Of a DNA stretch of 64,000 nucleotides, positions 27,452 through 36,629 are shown piece after piece. Each line of letters opens with the position of its first letter. Positions within the stretch are counted from its first letter, which is position 1. The stretch lies in contig NZ_VCMZ01000001.1 of assembly GCF_006352475.1 (NCBI RefSeq), positions 3,162,001 to 3,226,000 on the forward strand. The letters are read 5' to 3'. Below the pieces are notes generated by a model that made no database searches, had not been told where the DNA came from, and saw only the letters and a program-made list of their open reading frames with translations. The DNA is from Acinetobacter pullicarnis. Lineage in GTDB: Bacteria; Pseudomonadota; Gammaproteobacteria; Pseudomonadales; Moraxellaceae. The position numbers and the translations under genes are program-made.

Positions 27452-27841
27452 TTAATGGCTCAATACAATTGCCGAAATTAGGCCTGTTGCGACTGCAGCC
27501 AAAACATAACGATCATCGGCATGGTACCAAGCATAACCGCGTGGTGGTGCATAAAGTCTTGAATGCTGATGCCAGTTATTGACGTGGCTGTGCTGATTCC
27601 AATAGGCCGGGGGCAACTGACCGCCTTGACGAAAATGCTGCTGATTGGAATAACGTGGTGCTGCTCGATAATGATTGGCATGCCGCTCCGCACCTCGATG
27701 TGCCTGAGACTGGTATTGAGTTGAATGGTGTTGGCCTGAATAGTGTCTTGCTGAATGTGCATGTCGAGGCTCTGCCTGTACTGCAAAACTGCTGCTCAGC
27801 ATACTGATGGCGAGCATTGCACTCATGATAATTGGTTTCAT
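27452..27841 (-). CDS. RcnB-like periplasmic protein (copy B)
   Basis: A 129-residue paralogue of the previous gene. It has a signal peptide ending in AVQA, a His/Gln/Tyr-rich middle (HAHSARHYSGQHHSTQYQSQ) that could bind metal, and the same C-terminal signature (LPPAYWNQH, PPRGYAWYHADDRYVLAAVATG, LSH end). The His-rich middle is much more pronounced than in copy A, so the pair has probably specialised. Confidence 0.85.
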   Translation of the reverse strand: MKPIIMSAMLAISMLSSSFAVQAEPRHAHSARHYSGQHHSTQYQSQAHRGAERHANHYRAAPRYSNQQHFRQGGQLPPAYWNQHSHVNNWHQHSRLYAPPRGYAWYHADDRYVLAAVATGLISAIVLSH

Positions 27842-28018
27842 CTTGATTTCTCCCGAAGATCCTTATCCAATTTATGCGTAAGCATGCATACAACCATGGA
27901 TGAAGATTGGGATTTTGTAGCAAAGATCATTTCGATACTTTGCAGGATGTGAAGCAATTTTGCTAAACGCTCGAATCTGTTATATTCCCTTTAAATATTG
28001 GGTTATAGAGTATTCGTT

Positions 28019-28465
28019 ATGCCAGATTTAAGTTTTGATCGTCTTCATCAGTTCTTTTCTAAAGTGCCAAGCATTCAAAAATCACGGATTGATGCTTATG
28101 GAAGTGATGGTGATCATGCTTGGTGGTTTAAATTTCAAATTGATACCACACACACTTTGGCGTGGCAAACCGTACAAGAGTTAGGTCATGTATTGAATTA
28201 TCTTTCGACCAAAGAACGCTTACCGACGCAGTTTTTCCCGGTTTCTCCACCACCTTATATGAATGGTGAAGCACAACAGTTTCTAGCTTGGGTGATTCAA
28301 TGTAACCATCCTGAGTTTAGCCCAGATGTGGTCTGTGACTGGCTGGAAGCTCGTCTGCCTAGTCCTGTCGAAGATGAAGCACAGTGGAAAATCAAGACTG
28401 ACCTAAAAGAGCTTGAAAAGATGACGGACAAAGAGTTAGATCAATATCTTTCTCCGAATAAATAG
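28019..28465 (+). CDS. Conserved hypothetical protein
   Basis: A 148-residue cytoplasmic protein that I do not recognise. It has no signal peptide or membrane segment and is rich in Trp (HAWWFKFQ, LAWQTVQELG, FLAWVIQ) with an acidic, helical C-terminus (LKELEKMTDKELDQYL). Codon use fits the neighbours and a terminator follows at once, so it is a real single gene. ATG 28019 is the first plausible start. Confidence 0.7.
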   Translation: MPDLSFDRLHQFFSKVPSIQKSRIDAYGSDGDHAWWFKFQIDTTHTLAWQTVQELGHVLNYLSTKERLPTQFFPVSPPPYMNGEAQQFLAWVIQCNHPEFSPDVVCDWLEARLPSPVEDEAQWKIKTDLKELEKMTDKELDQYLSPNK

Positions 28466-28480
28466 TTAGCCTTAAGGCAT

Positions 28481-28521
28481 AAAAAATCCCCCTCGCCATC
28501 TATAGCACAGGGGGATTTTTT
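28481..28521. terminator. Terminator for the 148-residue hypothetical and the PLD gene
   Basis: aaaaaatccccct (28481-28493) pairs with agggggatttttt (28509-28521), a long perfect stem between convergent genes. Confidence 0.9.
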
Positions 28522-28567
28522 ATATTAAGCACATGCAGTGCCGCTGTTAGCATTACTCGTTATCGGA

Positions 28568-30031
28568 TTAAAATGTCGACATACCTGACCATTCCATAAA
28601 GCGATAGGTCCAGTATTTTAGCTTTGAATCATCCGCAAATTTTGCATAATCCACACTGGCTTGGCGACCATCTTGATTCGACCATGCGGCATTAAAATAA
28701 TCTGTTGCATCGACAAATACCGCTTGCTGTGTACTGCCAATCACACGTAGATCTGTTTCTAAATTATAATTTTTTAAGTTACGTGCGGTGAAATTGGCAG
28801 AGCCTAAAATCATTTCGCTGTGCTGTGCATTTGATTTCACAATCATTTTGCCGTGACATTGTTCACCTTGGGTATTACACCAACGTACATCAACCCCGGC
28901 ATCATGCAGCTCCGAAGCCACTTGTCGATTTGGAATGCCATTTTTCTCACGACCAAAAGCATCTTTATTGGGATCAAGTAAAACCCGTAGTTTTACACCA
29001 CGTTGTTGCGCGTCAATCAACTGTTGAATAATTTTACGTTCAGACAGATAGAACATCGCCAAATCAATCTGGTCATTCGGTTTTGCAGACTCAATCAAGT
29101 TTTGTACCGCCTGATAAATCGCGCCCTCAGTCAATACTTGGACTTGTGGTAAATCCAACGCAGCACCGACATTTCCAACCACGACAATGGGACTCTCACT
29201 TGCTGACATTTTTGCAACGACATTTTCTGTATTTAAAATATCAACTGCGGTCGGCCCCTCAACCAAAAGTGCAACATTAGAATGGCGTGCGCTGCCATCA
29301 TGTGGATTGGCTGATGTTACCAGCGTTTTCCAACCGGCCATCGTATCAACCACAATAGTTTTACGATGATTGGCTTTAAAGTTAAATAAATTTAAATAGC
29401 TTCTGATCGTGACTTTTTCTGCGCCAAATGGGTTGGCTAACCAACCTGTTTCAGCATTGTTGCCTATCCCCTGACAACACAAATACCAAAAGCCAGACCA
29501 TGCAGGATTGGAAGCTCTCAATGGAACTAAATTGGTTTCGATGACATCTACACCGACACGGCGTAATTCACGATATTGTTCTGGTGCAATACCACCATAA
29601 ACGGAGTTGATTGGATCGGTAATAAATTTAATTTCGATATTTGGATTTTCAAGGCGCTTAAAAACCAATGCTTCAGTCAATGCTTGGCTCAATGGGCGAT
29701 ATTCCAGCTTAGACTCTCCCACCTGTTGATTAAATAAGAACATATCAATCACAATGGTGGTTTGCGCTTCGGCAATAAGGGTAAATATCTGATCAAAGAT
29801 CTGCTGATCCTGCTGTTGCTCACCCTTGCTATTCACATAACTTTGATCTGCCAAAAACTGAACATTAGCATGCCGTAATGGCCCAGCATAGTTCAAGCCC
29901 GAAGGTAATGGCTTCAGCACTTGAAACACCGCAGATGCGATATAGCCCAGTGCTAAGAAGCCGACGATTACCCCAAAGTAACGTCGACCTGACCAATTTA
30001 ATTTAGTGTGAATTTTTCGAAAGATACGCAT
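28568..30031 (-). CDS. Phospholipase D-like (cardiolipin synthase family) protein
   Basis: A 487-residue protein with an N-terminal membrane segment (YFGVIVGFLALGYIASAVFQVL) and two PLD domains. The first HKD motif is intact (HRKTIVVD, His222). In the second (HGKMIVKS, His393) the usual final Asp is Ser; the downstream GSANFT part is conserved. The family includes cardiolipin synthases, phospholipases and nucleases, and membrane anchoring suggests lipid or envelope substrates. ATG 30031 is chosen; a TTG at 30040 precedes it. Confidence 0.83.
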   Translation of the reverse strand: MRIFRKIHTKLNWSGRRYFGVIVGFLALGYIASAVFQVLKPLPSGLNYAGPLRHANVQFLADQSYVNSKGEQQQDQQIFDQIFTLIAEAQTTIVIDMFLFNQQVGESKLEYRPLSQALTEALVFKRLENPNIEIKFITDPINSVYGGIAPEQYRELRRVGVDVIETNLVPLRASNPAWSGFWYLCCQGIGNNAETGWLANPFGAEKVTIRSYLNLFNFKANHRKTIVVDTMAGWKTLVTSANPHDGSARHSNVALLVEGPTAVDILNTENVVAKMSASESPIVVVGNVGAALDLPQVQVLTEGAIYQAVQNLIESAKPNDQIDLAMFYLSERKIIQQLIDAQQRGVKLRVLLDPNKDAFGREKNGIPNRQVASELHDAGVDVRWCNTQGEQCHGKMIVKSNAQHSEMILGSANFTARNLKNYNLETDLRVIGSTQQAVFVDATDYFNAAWSNQDGRQASVDYAKFADDSKLKYWTYRFMEWSGMSTF

Positions 30032-30111
30032 AACAAACAACCTAATCCAATCTGGTCAGACTAGGTGTTATCTCTTTATTTTTCAATACTCATTTAGTGA
30101 AAAATACCCGA

Positions 30112-32187
30112 TTAGAACTTCACATCGATACCCATCATAAAATTACGGCCCATTTGTGGAATTTGCGCAAGGAACGATGCATGTTGGTAGACTTTGTCAT
30201 CTAACAAGTTATTGGCATTGAAGAACACACGATATTCCTCGGCAGCTTTATACTGTCCTGTATAAGACAGCCCGAGATTCAACATGTTATAGCCTTGGGT
30301 TGAACGTTCATAGGCACTGATATCATCTTGCTTAAACACATGATAATACTCGGCTGAACCTTTCCAATGCGCATCAAACTGTGCATCAAGCTTGGTACCT
30401 AAGCGACCGGCAGGAACACGTGGTGCATTTTCACTGTCAATTTTCCCGCGTACATAATCACCAAACACTGTCGCTTTATAGATTGGACTAAACTGATAAG
30501 CAATTGTCCCTTCTGCCCCATAAAACTTCGCTGAATCTTGCTGATATTGAATCAAACGAAAGTCTTCTACGCGGTCTAAGGTTTTCGCATAGATATAATC
30601 ATCAAACCAGTTATGGTAGACATTTAAGCCATAACTGAGTGTCTGATCGTCATATTTAAAGCCAAGTTCGAGGTTGTTGGATTTCTCTTTAGATAACTGA
30701 TCATTACCTAATTCATAGGTATTGGTCGCCACATGTACGCCATTTGAATACAACTCTTGCGCCAAAGGTAAACGCTCTTGATGAGAAGCAGTCAATGAAA
30801 GCGTGTAATCTGGTGCAAAATCCCAATGTGCAGCACCCGCATATGAAAATGCCGTACCATCAAAGTTTTTCTGCTTAGACTCAATATCTATTTTTTGGTA
30901 ATCCAAACGCGTCCCCAGATCAAAGCGCAGATCACGCCATTGCTTCTGCTCTAAACCAAATAGGCTGTACTTTTGGGTTTTATTCGGTGCAAAAATTGCC
31001 TCAGTCCCAGTTAAATCGAGTTTTTGCTGAGATCCTTGCACGCCCCAAGTCCCTGTCCAACCCGCAACAGCAATATGATCTAATTCAACCCGTGCATCAT
31101 AGGCTTTACTTTCAAAACGTGTTTTGGTGACATCCCCATCAATTTCATCATGATGATAATCGGTATAACTGGCTTGAACCCGTAATTTGTCAAAACCATT
31201 AAAAGGATCATTCAATTCAGAACGAAAATCATAGCGTTCAGAAGCCAAATCAATCCAAGCCCCACCATGCTCACCATGCTCACCATGCCCATGGTCATGG
31301 TCATCATCACCATCACCGTGATCGTCATGCCCACCACAATATAAACTCAAACCATGTAAATGACAGCTTTCATGCTCATGACTATGCCCTGGTAGACCAT
31401 ATTGGTCATTCCGTTTGCTATACGACACTCCCGCAAAACCACGCTCTCCAATCCAAGATAATCCCAAATTGACATTGTCGGACTCAGCAAAACTATCGCC
31501 AACACGACGTGATTTAACGTTGTGTACGTGATCGCCATGCTCTTCGATTACGGTATAGTCAGGGGTAATATAGTTGTTTGCTTTACGACTTAAGCCTTCA
31601 ATACGTACTGCAACGTGATCACTCAAACCCACGGTTAAACCAGCATGCGCCAGTTTTTCATCATTCCCACTGTTGTAACGCACACCTGCTTGCCCTGCAT
31701 AGCCCTTGTCTGGCATTTGGGTCGGTATTTTAGAATCAGTGACATTGACTAGGCCCCCTACAGAACCTGAACCGTACAGTAAGGTCGCAGGACCACGAAT
31801 CACTTCAATTTTTTCTGCCAATTGCGGATCTACTGTAATTGCATGATCAGGAGAAAGACTAGAAACATCCATGGTTTCACTGCCATTTGCCGTCACTTTC
31901 ACCCGTGCCCCGTCTTGCCCCCGAATCACAGGACGACTTGATCCTGCACCGAAACTACTTGCGGCGATTCCCAGTTCACCCTGTAATGCTTCCCCCAGCG
32001 TGCTCGCACTTTGTGCAAGTTGTACTTGATCTACACGTTGAACAGCTGCGAGGTCATCCGATACTTCCGCTGCAATCGTGATGGTGGCGAGCTGAATAGC
32101 TGTTGATGATGCTTCTTCTGCCCAACTGCTATTGGTCAAAATCGACAAAACGGCAAGGGCTAATGCACTTTGACTAAATTTTTTCAT
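30112..32187 (-). CDS. znuD: ZnuD-like TonB-dependent zinc receptor
   Basis: An outer-membrane TonB receptor of 691 residues. A signal peptide (LAVLSILTNSSWAEE) is followed by the plug (VIRGQDGARVKV, KIEVIRGPATLLYGSGSVGGLVNV) and barrel, ending MGIDVKF. An extracellular loop near residues 270-310 is extremely rich in His and Asp (HDDHGDGDDDHDHGHG), the hallmark of ZnuD zinc receptors. A Zur-box match lies 26-48 bp before this start, which also favours ATG 32187 over ATG 32205. A zinc role is inferred from loop and operator together. Confidence 0.88.
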   Translation of the reverse strand: MKKFSQSALALAVLSILTNSSWAEEASSTAIQLATITIAAEVSDDLAAVQRVDQVQLAQSASTLGEALQGELGIAASSFGAGSSRPVIRGQDGARVKVTANGSETMDVSSLSPDHAITVDPQLAEKIEVIRGPATLLYGSGSVGGLVNVTDSKIPTQMPDKGYAGQAGVRYNSGNDEKLAHAGLTVGLSDHVAVRIEGLSRKANNYITPDYTVIEEHGDHVHNVKSRRVGDSFAESDNVNLGLSWIGERGFAGVSYSKRNDQYGLPGHSHEHESCHLHGLSLYCGGHDDHGDGDDDHDHGHGEHGEHGGAWIDLASERYDFRSELNDPFNGFDKLRVQASYTDYHHDEIDGDVTKTRFESKAYDARVELDHIAVAGWTGTWGVQGSQQKLDLTGTEAIFAPNKTQKYSLFGLEQKQWRDLRFDLGTRLDYQKIDIESKQKNFDGTAFSYAGAAHWDFAPDYTLSLTASHQERLPLAQELYSNGVHVATNTYELGNDQLSKEKSNNLELGFKYDDQTLSYGLNVYHNWFDDYIYAKTLDRVEDFRLIQYQQDSAKFYGAEGTIAYQFSPIYKATVFGDYVRGKIDSENAPRVPAGRLGTKLDAQFDAHWKGSAEYYHVFKQDDISAYERSTQGYNMLNLGLSYTGQYKAAEEYRVFFNANNLLDDKVYQHASFLAQIPQMGRNFMMGIDVKF

Positions 32188-32212
32188 GTGGTGATCTAAG
32201 CTCATTGCTAAT

Positions 32213-32235
32213 TTTTTGTTATGTTATAACATTTC
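32213..32235. promoter_or_regulatory. Zur box
   Basis: The 23-bp site reads tttttGTTATGTTATAACATTTC on the plus strand. Against the E. coli-type Zur consensus GAAATGTTATAnTATAACATTTC it keeps the whole right half (TATAACATTTC) and most of the left centre, with 17 of 22 defined positions matching by eye. It sits in the znuD/DUF4184 divergent region. Zinc-dependent repression is predicted, not shown. Confidence 0.75.
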
Positions 32236-32314
32236 AAATTATTTGCAATAAAAAACAACCTCGTTCAAAAAAATTTTATACACTGCCTACATTCATTTTT
32301 ATTTGCGCGTTTTA

Positions 32315-33085
32315 ATGCCTTTTACAGTTTCACATATGGTCATTGCACCGCCCCTTGCAAAATTAGTTGGCCAGCGTATTCCGATGGGTGCTTTTGCGAT
32401 TGGTGCAATGGCTCCCGATTTATATCGATTATTTACCACTGAAACCTACAATTTAAGCCATCAATGGCAAGGGCTTTATACGATTAATCTGGCCATTGGC
32501 TTATTTTTCTGCTGTCTTTGGTATTTACTCTATCGACCAGTATTATTCCGCTTTTTAAATATTACAGACCCACTTGGTATTCGCTCTTTTAGACATGCTT
32601 GTGGTTTTATTCTCATGCTTTGCCTCGGTATAATGATCGGCACAGCCACGCACTTAATTTGGGATGGACTCACTCATCTCGACTTCAGAACTTTTGCATT
32701 CAGCGATTTTCTGGGGCAAGCCGTTACTTTCTCAAATCAAACTTATCCCATGCATCGTGTACTTCAAATTGGCTCATCAATTGTCGCATTGCCACTCGTT
32801 ATATGGATGGTATTTCATTATTATTGCAAACATAAACAACCGCTTAAACTTAACAAAAACACCAAATACTTTGCCATCAGCCTCATGCTGATTAGTCTAT
32901 TAAGCGGCTATTTTGCCTATCTGGATTATGCACAGGGTTTAAATATTGCTTTTGCTGATTTAGATTTATATGCATATTTCAGCCGTTCGATTAATCAGTT
33001 TGCCACGGCCACTTTAATCAGTTTTAGTTTGAGTTGTTTGGTTTTTTTAATTTTGGATTACTGTGGTTTATTTGAATCCAATTAG
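32315..33085 (+). CDS. DUF4184 integral membrane protein
   Basis: A 256-residue multispanning membrane protein (about six hydrophobic segments). The N-terminus MPFTVSHMVIAPPL and GAMAPDLYRLF, plus the later GTATHLIWDGLTH, are the DUF4184 motifs, with His and Asp residues that resemble those of membrane metal-dependent phospholipase C/hydrolase-type folds. Function is unknown. It is divergent from the zinc receptor, so zinc-dependent control is possible. The real start is ATG 32315. Confidence 0.82.
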   Translation: MPFTVSHMVIAPPLAKLVGQRIPMGAFAIGAMAPDLYRLFTTETYNLSHQWQGLYTINLAIGLFFCCLWYLLYRPVLFRFLNITDPLGIRSFRHACGFILMLCLGIMIGTATHLIWDGLTHLDFRTFAFSDFLGQAVTFSNQTYPMHRVLQIGSSIVALPLVIWMVFHYYCKHKQPLKLNKNTKYFAISLMLISLLSGYFAYLDYAQGLNIAFADLDLYAYFSRSINQFATATLISFSLSCLVFLILDYCGLFESN

Positions 33086-33200
33086 CCATTTTTCCATTTC
33101 CCTCCCTTTAAAATTAATATAGATAAAGATGAAATTTCGCTGTTTTTCTATCTAGTTCTTGTGACTATCTCCTCAAAGATGCATAATTGAGTGTTTCCCA

Positions 33201-33228
33201 AAGTAAGCTATAAATAGCTTACTTTTTT
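33201..33228 (+). terminator. DUF4184 terminator
   Basis: aagtaagcta (33201-33210) pairs perfectly with tagcttactt (33215-33224), followed by a T run, 40 bp before aspS. Confidence 0.85.
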
Positions 33229-33267
33229 ACTCAAATTTTAAATAATAGAAGTTGGACTTAGCACGCC

Positions 33268-35049
33268 ATGATGCGAACTCATTACTGCGGCTCTTTAACA
33301 GAAGCCCAAATTGACCAAACAGTAACACTCTGCGGTTGGGTACACCGTCGCCGCGATCATGGCGGTGTAATCTTCCTCGATTTACGTGACCGTGATGGTC
33401 TTATCCAAGTCGTTATTGATCCAGACACCCCAGAAGCATTCGCAACAGCGGATAAATCACGCTCTGAGTTTGTACTCAAAGTGACTGGCCGTGTACGTCG
33501 TCGTTATGCTGGCACTGAAAATGCCAACATGGTGAGTGGTCAAATTGAAGTGCTTGGTAAAGAAATTGAAGTCCTTGCACAATCAGAAACACCACCATTC
33601 CCACTTAATGATGAAAACAGTAATGTTTCTGAAGAAGTCCGTTTGAAATATCGTTTCCTCGATATTCGTCGTCCAGAAATGTTAGACCGCCTACGTTTCC
33701 GCTCTAAAGTAACCAATCTAATTCGTAACTACTTAGATGATAACGGCTTCCTTGACGTGGAAACACCAATTTTGACCCGTGCTACCCCAGAAGGCGCACG
33801 CGATTACTTGGTGCCAAGTCGTGTTTCAAACGGTAGTTTCTATGCCCTACCACAATCACCACAATTGTTTAAACAACTGTTGATGGTTGGTGGTATTGAT
33901 CGTTATTACCAAATTGCAAAATGTTTCCGTGACGAAGATTTACGCGCGGATCGTCAACCTGAATTCACACAAATCGACATTGAAACATCATTCCTAAGCG
34001 ATGATGAGATCATGGATTTGATGGAAGGTATGACGGTTAAGTTGTTCAAAGACTTACTGAATATTGAATTCGACAAATTCCAACGCATGCCATATAGCGA
34101 AGCAATGCGTGACTATGCATCTGATAAACCAGATCTACGTATTCCATTAAAATTGGTTGACGTTGCTGATCTTATGCAAGACGTTGAATTTAAGGTTTTT
34201 GCAGGCCCTGCAAAAGATCCTAAAGGTCGTATTGTTGCTTTACGTGTACCTGGCGCTGGCGCATTGCCACGTAGTCAAATTGATGAATATACGAAGTTTG
34301 TTGGCATTTATGGTGCTCGCGGTTTGGCATACATTAAAGTTAACGAGCTTGAAAAAGGCATCGAAGGCTTACAGTCTCCTATCGTGAAATTTATCGAGCC
34401 AATCGTGCTTGATTTGTTGAAACGTGTTGGTGCTGAAAATGGTGATATCGTCTTCTTTGGCGCAGACAAAGCCAAAGTTGTAAACGATGCAATGGGTGCA
34501 CTTCGTGTCAAAATTGGTCATGATCTAAATATGTCGACCTGTGAATGGGCGCCATTGTGGGTTGTTGATTTCCCAATGTTTGAAGAAACTGATGATGGCA
34601 AATGGACTTCTGTTCATCACCCATTCACGCTTCCAAAAAGCAGCGTAGAAGATCTGAAACGTAGTCCTGGTGAAGCACTCTCTGTTGCCTATGACATGGT
34701 GTTAAATGGTACTGAAGTTGGTGGTGGTTCACTCCGTATCTATACTTTAGAAATGCAAAAAGCCATTTTTGAAGCATTAGGTATTGGTGAAGAAGAAGCT
34801 GAAGAGAAATTTAGCTTCTTGCTCAACGCATTAAAATATGGCGCACCTCCACACGGTGGTTTGGCCTTCGGTTTAGACCGTCTTGTTATGCTCATGACGG
34901 GTGCTTCATCTATCCGTGATGTGATTGCATTCCCGAAAACTAAAGCGGCAGAATGTCCGTTAACGCAAGCACCTGCGCCAGTTGAAGCAAATCAATTGCG
35001 CGATTTGGGCATTCGTTTACGCGAAAAGCCAAAAGCTGAAGAGCAATAA
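33268..35049 (+). CDS. aspS: Aspartyl-tRNA synthetase
   Basis: A class II synthetase of 593 residues charging tRNA with Asp. The N-terminal OB fold has [25 protein letters not shown]; motif 2 is [19 protein letters not shown], and motif 3 is [15 protein letters not shown]. The GAD insertion domain typical of bacteria is present ([17 protein letters not shown], residues about 325-345). It flanks the outer-core locus on one side. Confidence 0.97.
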   Translation: MMRTHYCGSLTEAQIDQTVTLCGWVHRRRDHGGVIFLDLRDRDGLIQVVIDPDTPEAFATADKSRSEFVLKVTGRVRRRYAGTENANMVSGQIEVLGKEIEVLAQSETPPFPLNDENSNVSEEVRLKYRFLDIRRPEMLDRLRFRSKVTNLIRNYLDDNGFLDVETPILTRATPEGARDYLVPSRVSNGSFYALPQSPQLFKQLLMVGGIDRYYQIAKCFRDEDLRADRQPEFTQIDIETSFLSDDEIMDLMEGMTVKLFKDLLNIEFDKFQRMPYSEAMRDYASDKPDLRIPLKLVDVADLMQDVEFKVFAGPAKDPKGRIVALRVPGAGALPRSQIDEYTKFVGIYGARGLAYIKVNELEKGIEGLQSPIVKFIEPIVLDLLKRVGAENGDIVFFGADKAKVVNDAMGALRVKIGHDLNMSTCEWAPLWVVDFPMFEETDDGKWTSVHHPFTLPKSSVEDLKRSPGEALSVAYDMVLNGTEVGGGSLRIYTLEMQKAIFEALGIGEEEAEEKFSFLLNALKYGAPPHGGLAFGLDRLVMLMTGASSIRDVIAFPKTKAAECPLTQAPAPVEANQLRDLGIRLREKPKAEEQ

Positions 35050-35061
35050 GATTTAGCTTAT

Positions 35062-35092
35062 AAAAAGGACGCTGTTTACAGCGTCTTTTTTA
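35062..35092 (+). terminator. aspS terminator
   Basis: gacgctg (35068-35074) pairs with cagcgtc (35079-35085), flanked by A and T runs. Confidence 0.85.
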
Positions 35093-35150
35093 ATTGAGAT
35101 TAATTCTCATAAATGTGATAATACACTGCAATTTTTAAAGGTAATCTGCT

Positions 35151-35372
35151 ATGGCTATGCGCCCTGAAGTACGTCGTCGTTCACTGGTGATCATTGTATT
35201 TTCAATTGTGCAATGGGGTTTTATGCGCTACATATTGGCCGAGCAACTTTTTAATTTAACGACCAATCAGCGTATCGTATTCTTCTGCATGAGCAGCCTC
35301 ATTGGTGCCCTACTGATCTTTGTATCTTTGATTTATATGGTACTCGAAGGTAATAAAGAGACGAGTAGTTAA
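35151..35372 (+). CDS. Small two-TM membrane protein
   Basis: A 73-residue protein with two hydrophobic segments (LVIIVFSIVQWGFMRYI and IVFFCMSSLIGALLIFVSLIYM) and a basic N-terminus (MRPEVRRRS). It has AAGGT upstream of the ATG. It lies between aspS and the outer-core genes and converges on them. I do not recognise a family; it is probably an Acinetobacter-type conserved gene. Confidence 0.65.
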   Translation: MAMRPEVRRRSLVIIVFSIVQWGFMRYILAEQLFNLTTNQRIVFFCMSSLIGALLIFVSLIYMVLEGNKETSS

Positions 35373-35404
35373 GCAAGTCTCTTTAAAATAAAGTTAGCAA
35401 ATAA

Positions 35405-36556
35405 TTAAGGCTTCGTTTGCTCAATTAAAATAGATCGTAGTTTTGTAACAAAATCCTCAACATTATGATATTTTTCAATATATTGTCTTGCCTGTTTTGC
35501 TAAATCTTGTCTTTTAGTTTCATCCTGTATTAAGAGATTAATCGCATTGACAAATAAATCAACTTTATCAAATCCATCGCCCAATACATCCCCAACATGA
35601 ACACCAAATTTAGATGTTAAATCTTCAGGGTTACGATTACTTACGAGTAAGGTTCCATAAGATAAAGCCTCTAAAAATGATATTGGTAATGCCTCATGAA
35701 TCGAAGTATTAACCAACAATTTAGCATCTCTTAGAAAAGCCTGCTTTTCATCACCATCAACATGCCCAGCAAAATGCAAGTTTTCAATTTTATAGTACTC
35801 TGCCATAATTTCAGAATTCTTGCTTTCCTCCCGAAAAGTCTGCCCTAAGACATAAAAGTCATGATCAGGCATACGCTTCGCAATTTCACAAAATAACCAT
35901 CCTCTTTTCACTGACTCTAAACGACCTAAAAATATAATCATATTTTTTTTGGTATGATGCTCAACGTCAAATGCAGAATCAATATCAATAGGATTTGGTA
36001 CATATTCAATATTAACTTTAGAGTCCAACCGATATAAATCAATCGCTTTTTGATTTAGAAAATAACCCTGAGAAATAAATTTAACTCGATTATTTTGATA
36101 CCATTTATTTACTAGATCATAAATCGGCTGATTATAATAACTCGTCTCCGGAAATAATTTTACTGTATTGATTTCATCCCATTCATACATCGGTCTAGGA
36201 TCTTGAATCCATAAAATTAATTTTTTATTTTTATCTGCTTCATTTTCTAAAACGTAATTAGATGTAAGCTCAATACTTAAATAAATATCATAATTCTGTT
36301 TTTTTAACCATTGCCGAGCAAACCATTTTCTTCTTGGTAATCGATAAAGATCAATACCATCGACCTCATATTGATCTGCCACAAGTGCTCGGCTTCCCTT
36401 ACCTAATAATATATCAATCTGAATATTTTCCTTAGATAAGTATTTAGCAATATAATTACGAGCTAAAAAACCATATCCGCCAAATGCAGTATTTGCTCCA
36501 CCAAAATACTCATCAACAATTAACCCAACCTTGATTGGTGTATTTTTTTCACTCAT
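35405..36556 (-). CDS. Glycosyltransferase family 4 (outer core)
   Basis: A 383-residue GT-B enzyme, last gene of the minus-strand outer-core locus. The C-terminal nucleotide-sugar domain has IIFLGRLESVKRGWLF, LHFAGHVDGDEKQAFLRDAKLLVNTSIHEALPISFLEAL (positions about 265-305) and GTLLVSNRNPEDL. This is the GT4 E-x7-E-like pattern with EALPISFLEA. The N-terminal domain starts DEYFGGANTAFGGYGF. It probably adds a sugar to the lipooligosaccharide outer core; donor and acceptor are unknown. Low-GC codon use fits the rest of the locus. Confidence 0.8.
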   Translation of the reverse strand: MSEKNTPIKVGLIVDEYFGGANTAFGGYGFLARNYIAKYLSKENIQIDILLGKGSRALVADQYEVDGIDLYRLPRRKWFARQWLKKQNYDIYLSIELTSNYVLENEADKNKKLILWIQDPRPMYEWDEINTVKLFPETSYYNQPIYDLVNKWYQNNRVKFISQGYFLNQKAIDLYRLDSKVNIEYVPNPIDIDSAFDVEHHTKKNMIIFLGRLESVKRGWLFCEIAKRMPDHDFYVLGQTFREESKNSEIMAEYYKIENLHFAGHVDGDEKQAFLRDAKLLVNTSIHEALPISFLEALSYGTLLVSNRNPEDLTSKFGVHVGDVLGDGFDKVDLFVNAINLLIQDETKRQDLAKQARQYIEKYHNVEDFVTKLRSILIEQTKP

Positions 36557-36629
36557 TATGCTCTCAACAACAATATATTGGATGGTCTAATACGATCTGA
36601 AATCTTATTAAGCTCTTTTTAACAAAGTA

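Noticed and set aside
27478..27786. Second minus-strand ORF overlapping RcnB-like copy B
   Set aside because: The frame runs through the RcnB-like gene. Its Ile/His-rich product has no recognisable domain, while the other frame has a signal peptide and family motifs.
31260..31340. Tandem CAC/CAT-rich repeats in the znuD-like gene
   Set aside because: They simply encode the His/Asp-rich metal-binding loop and are not a microsatellite of independent interest.
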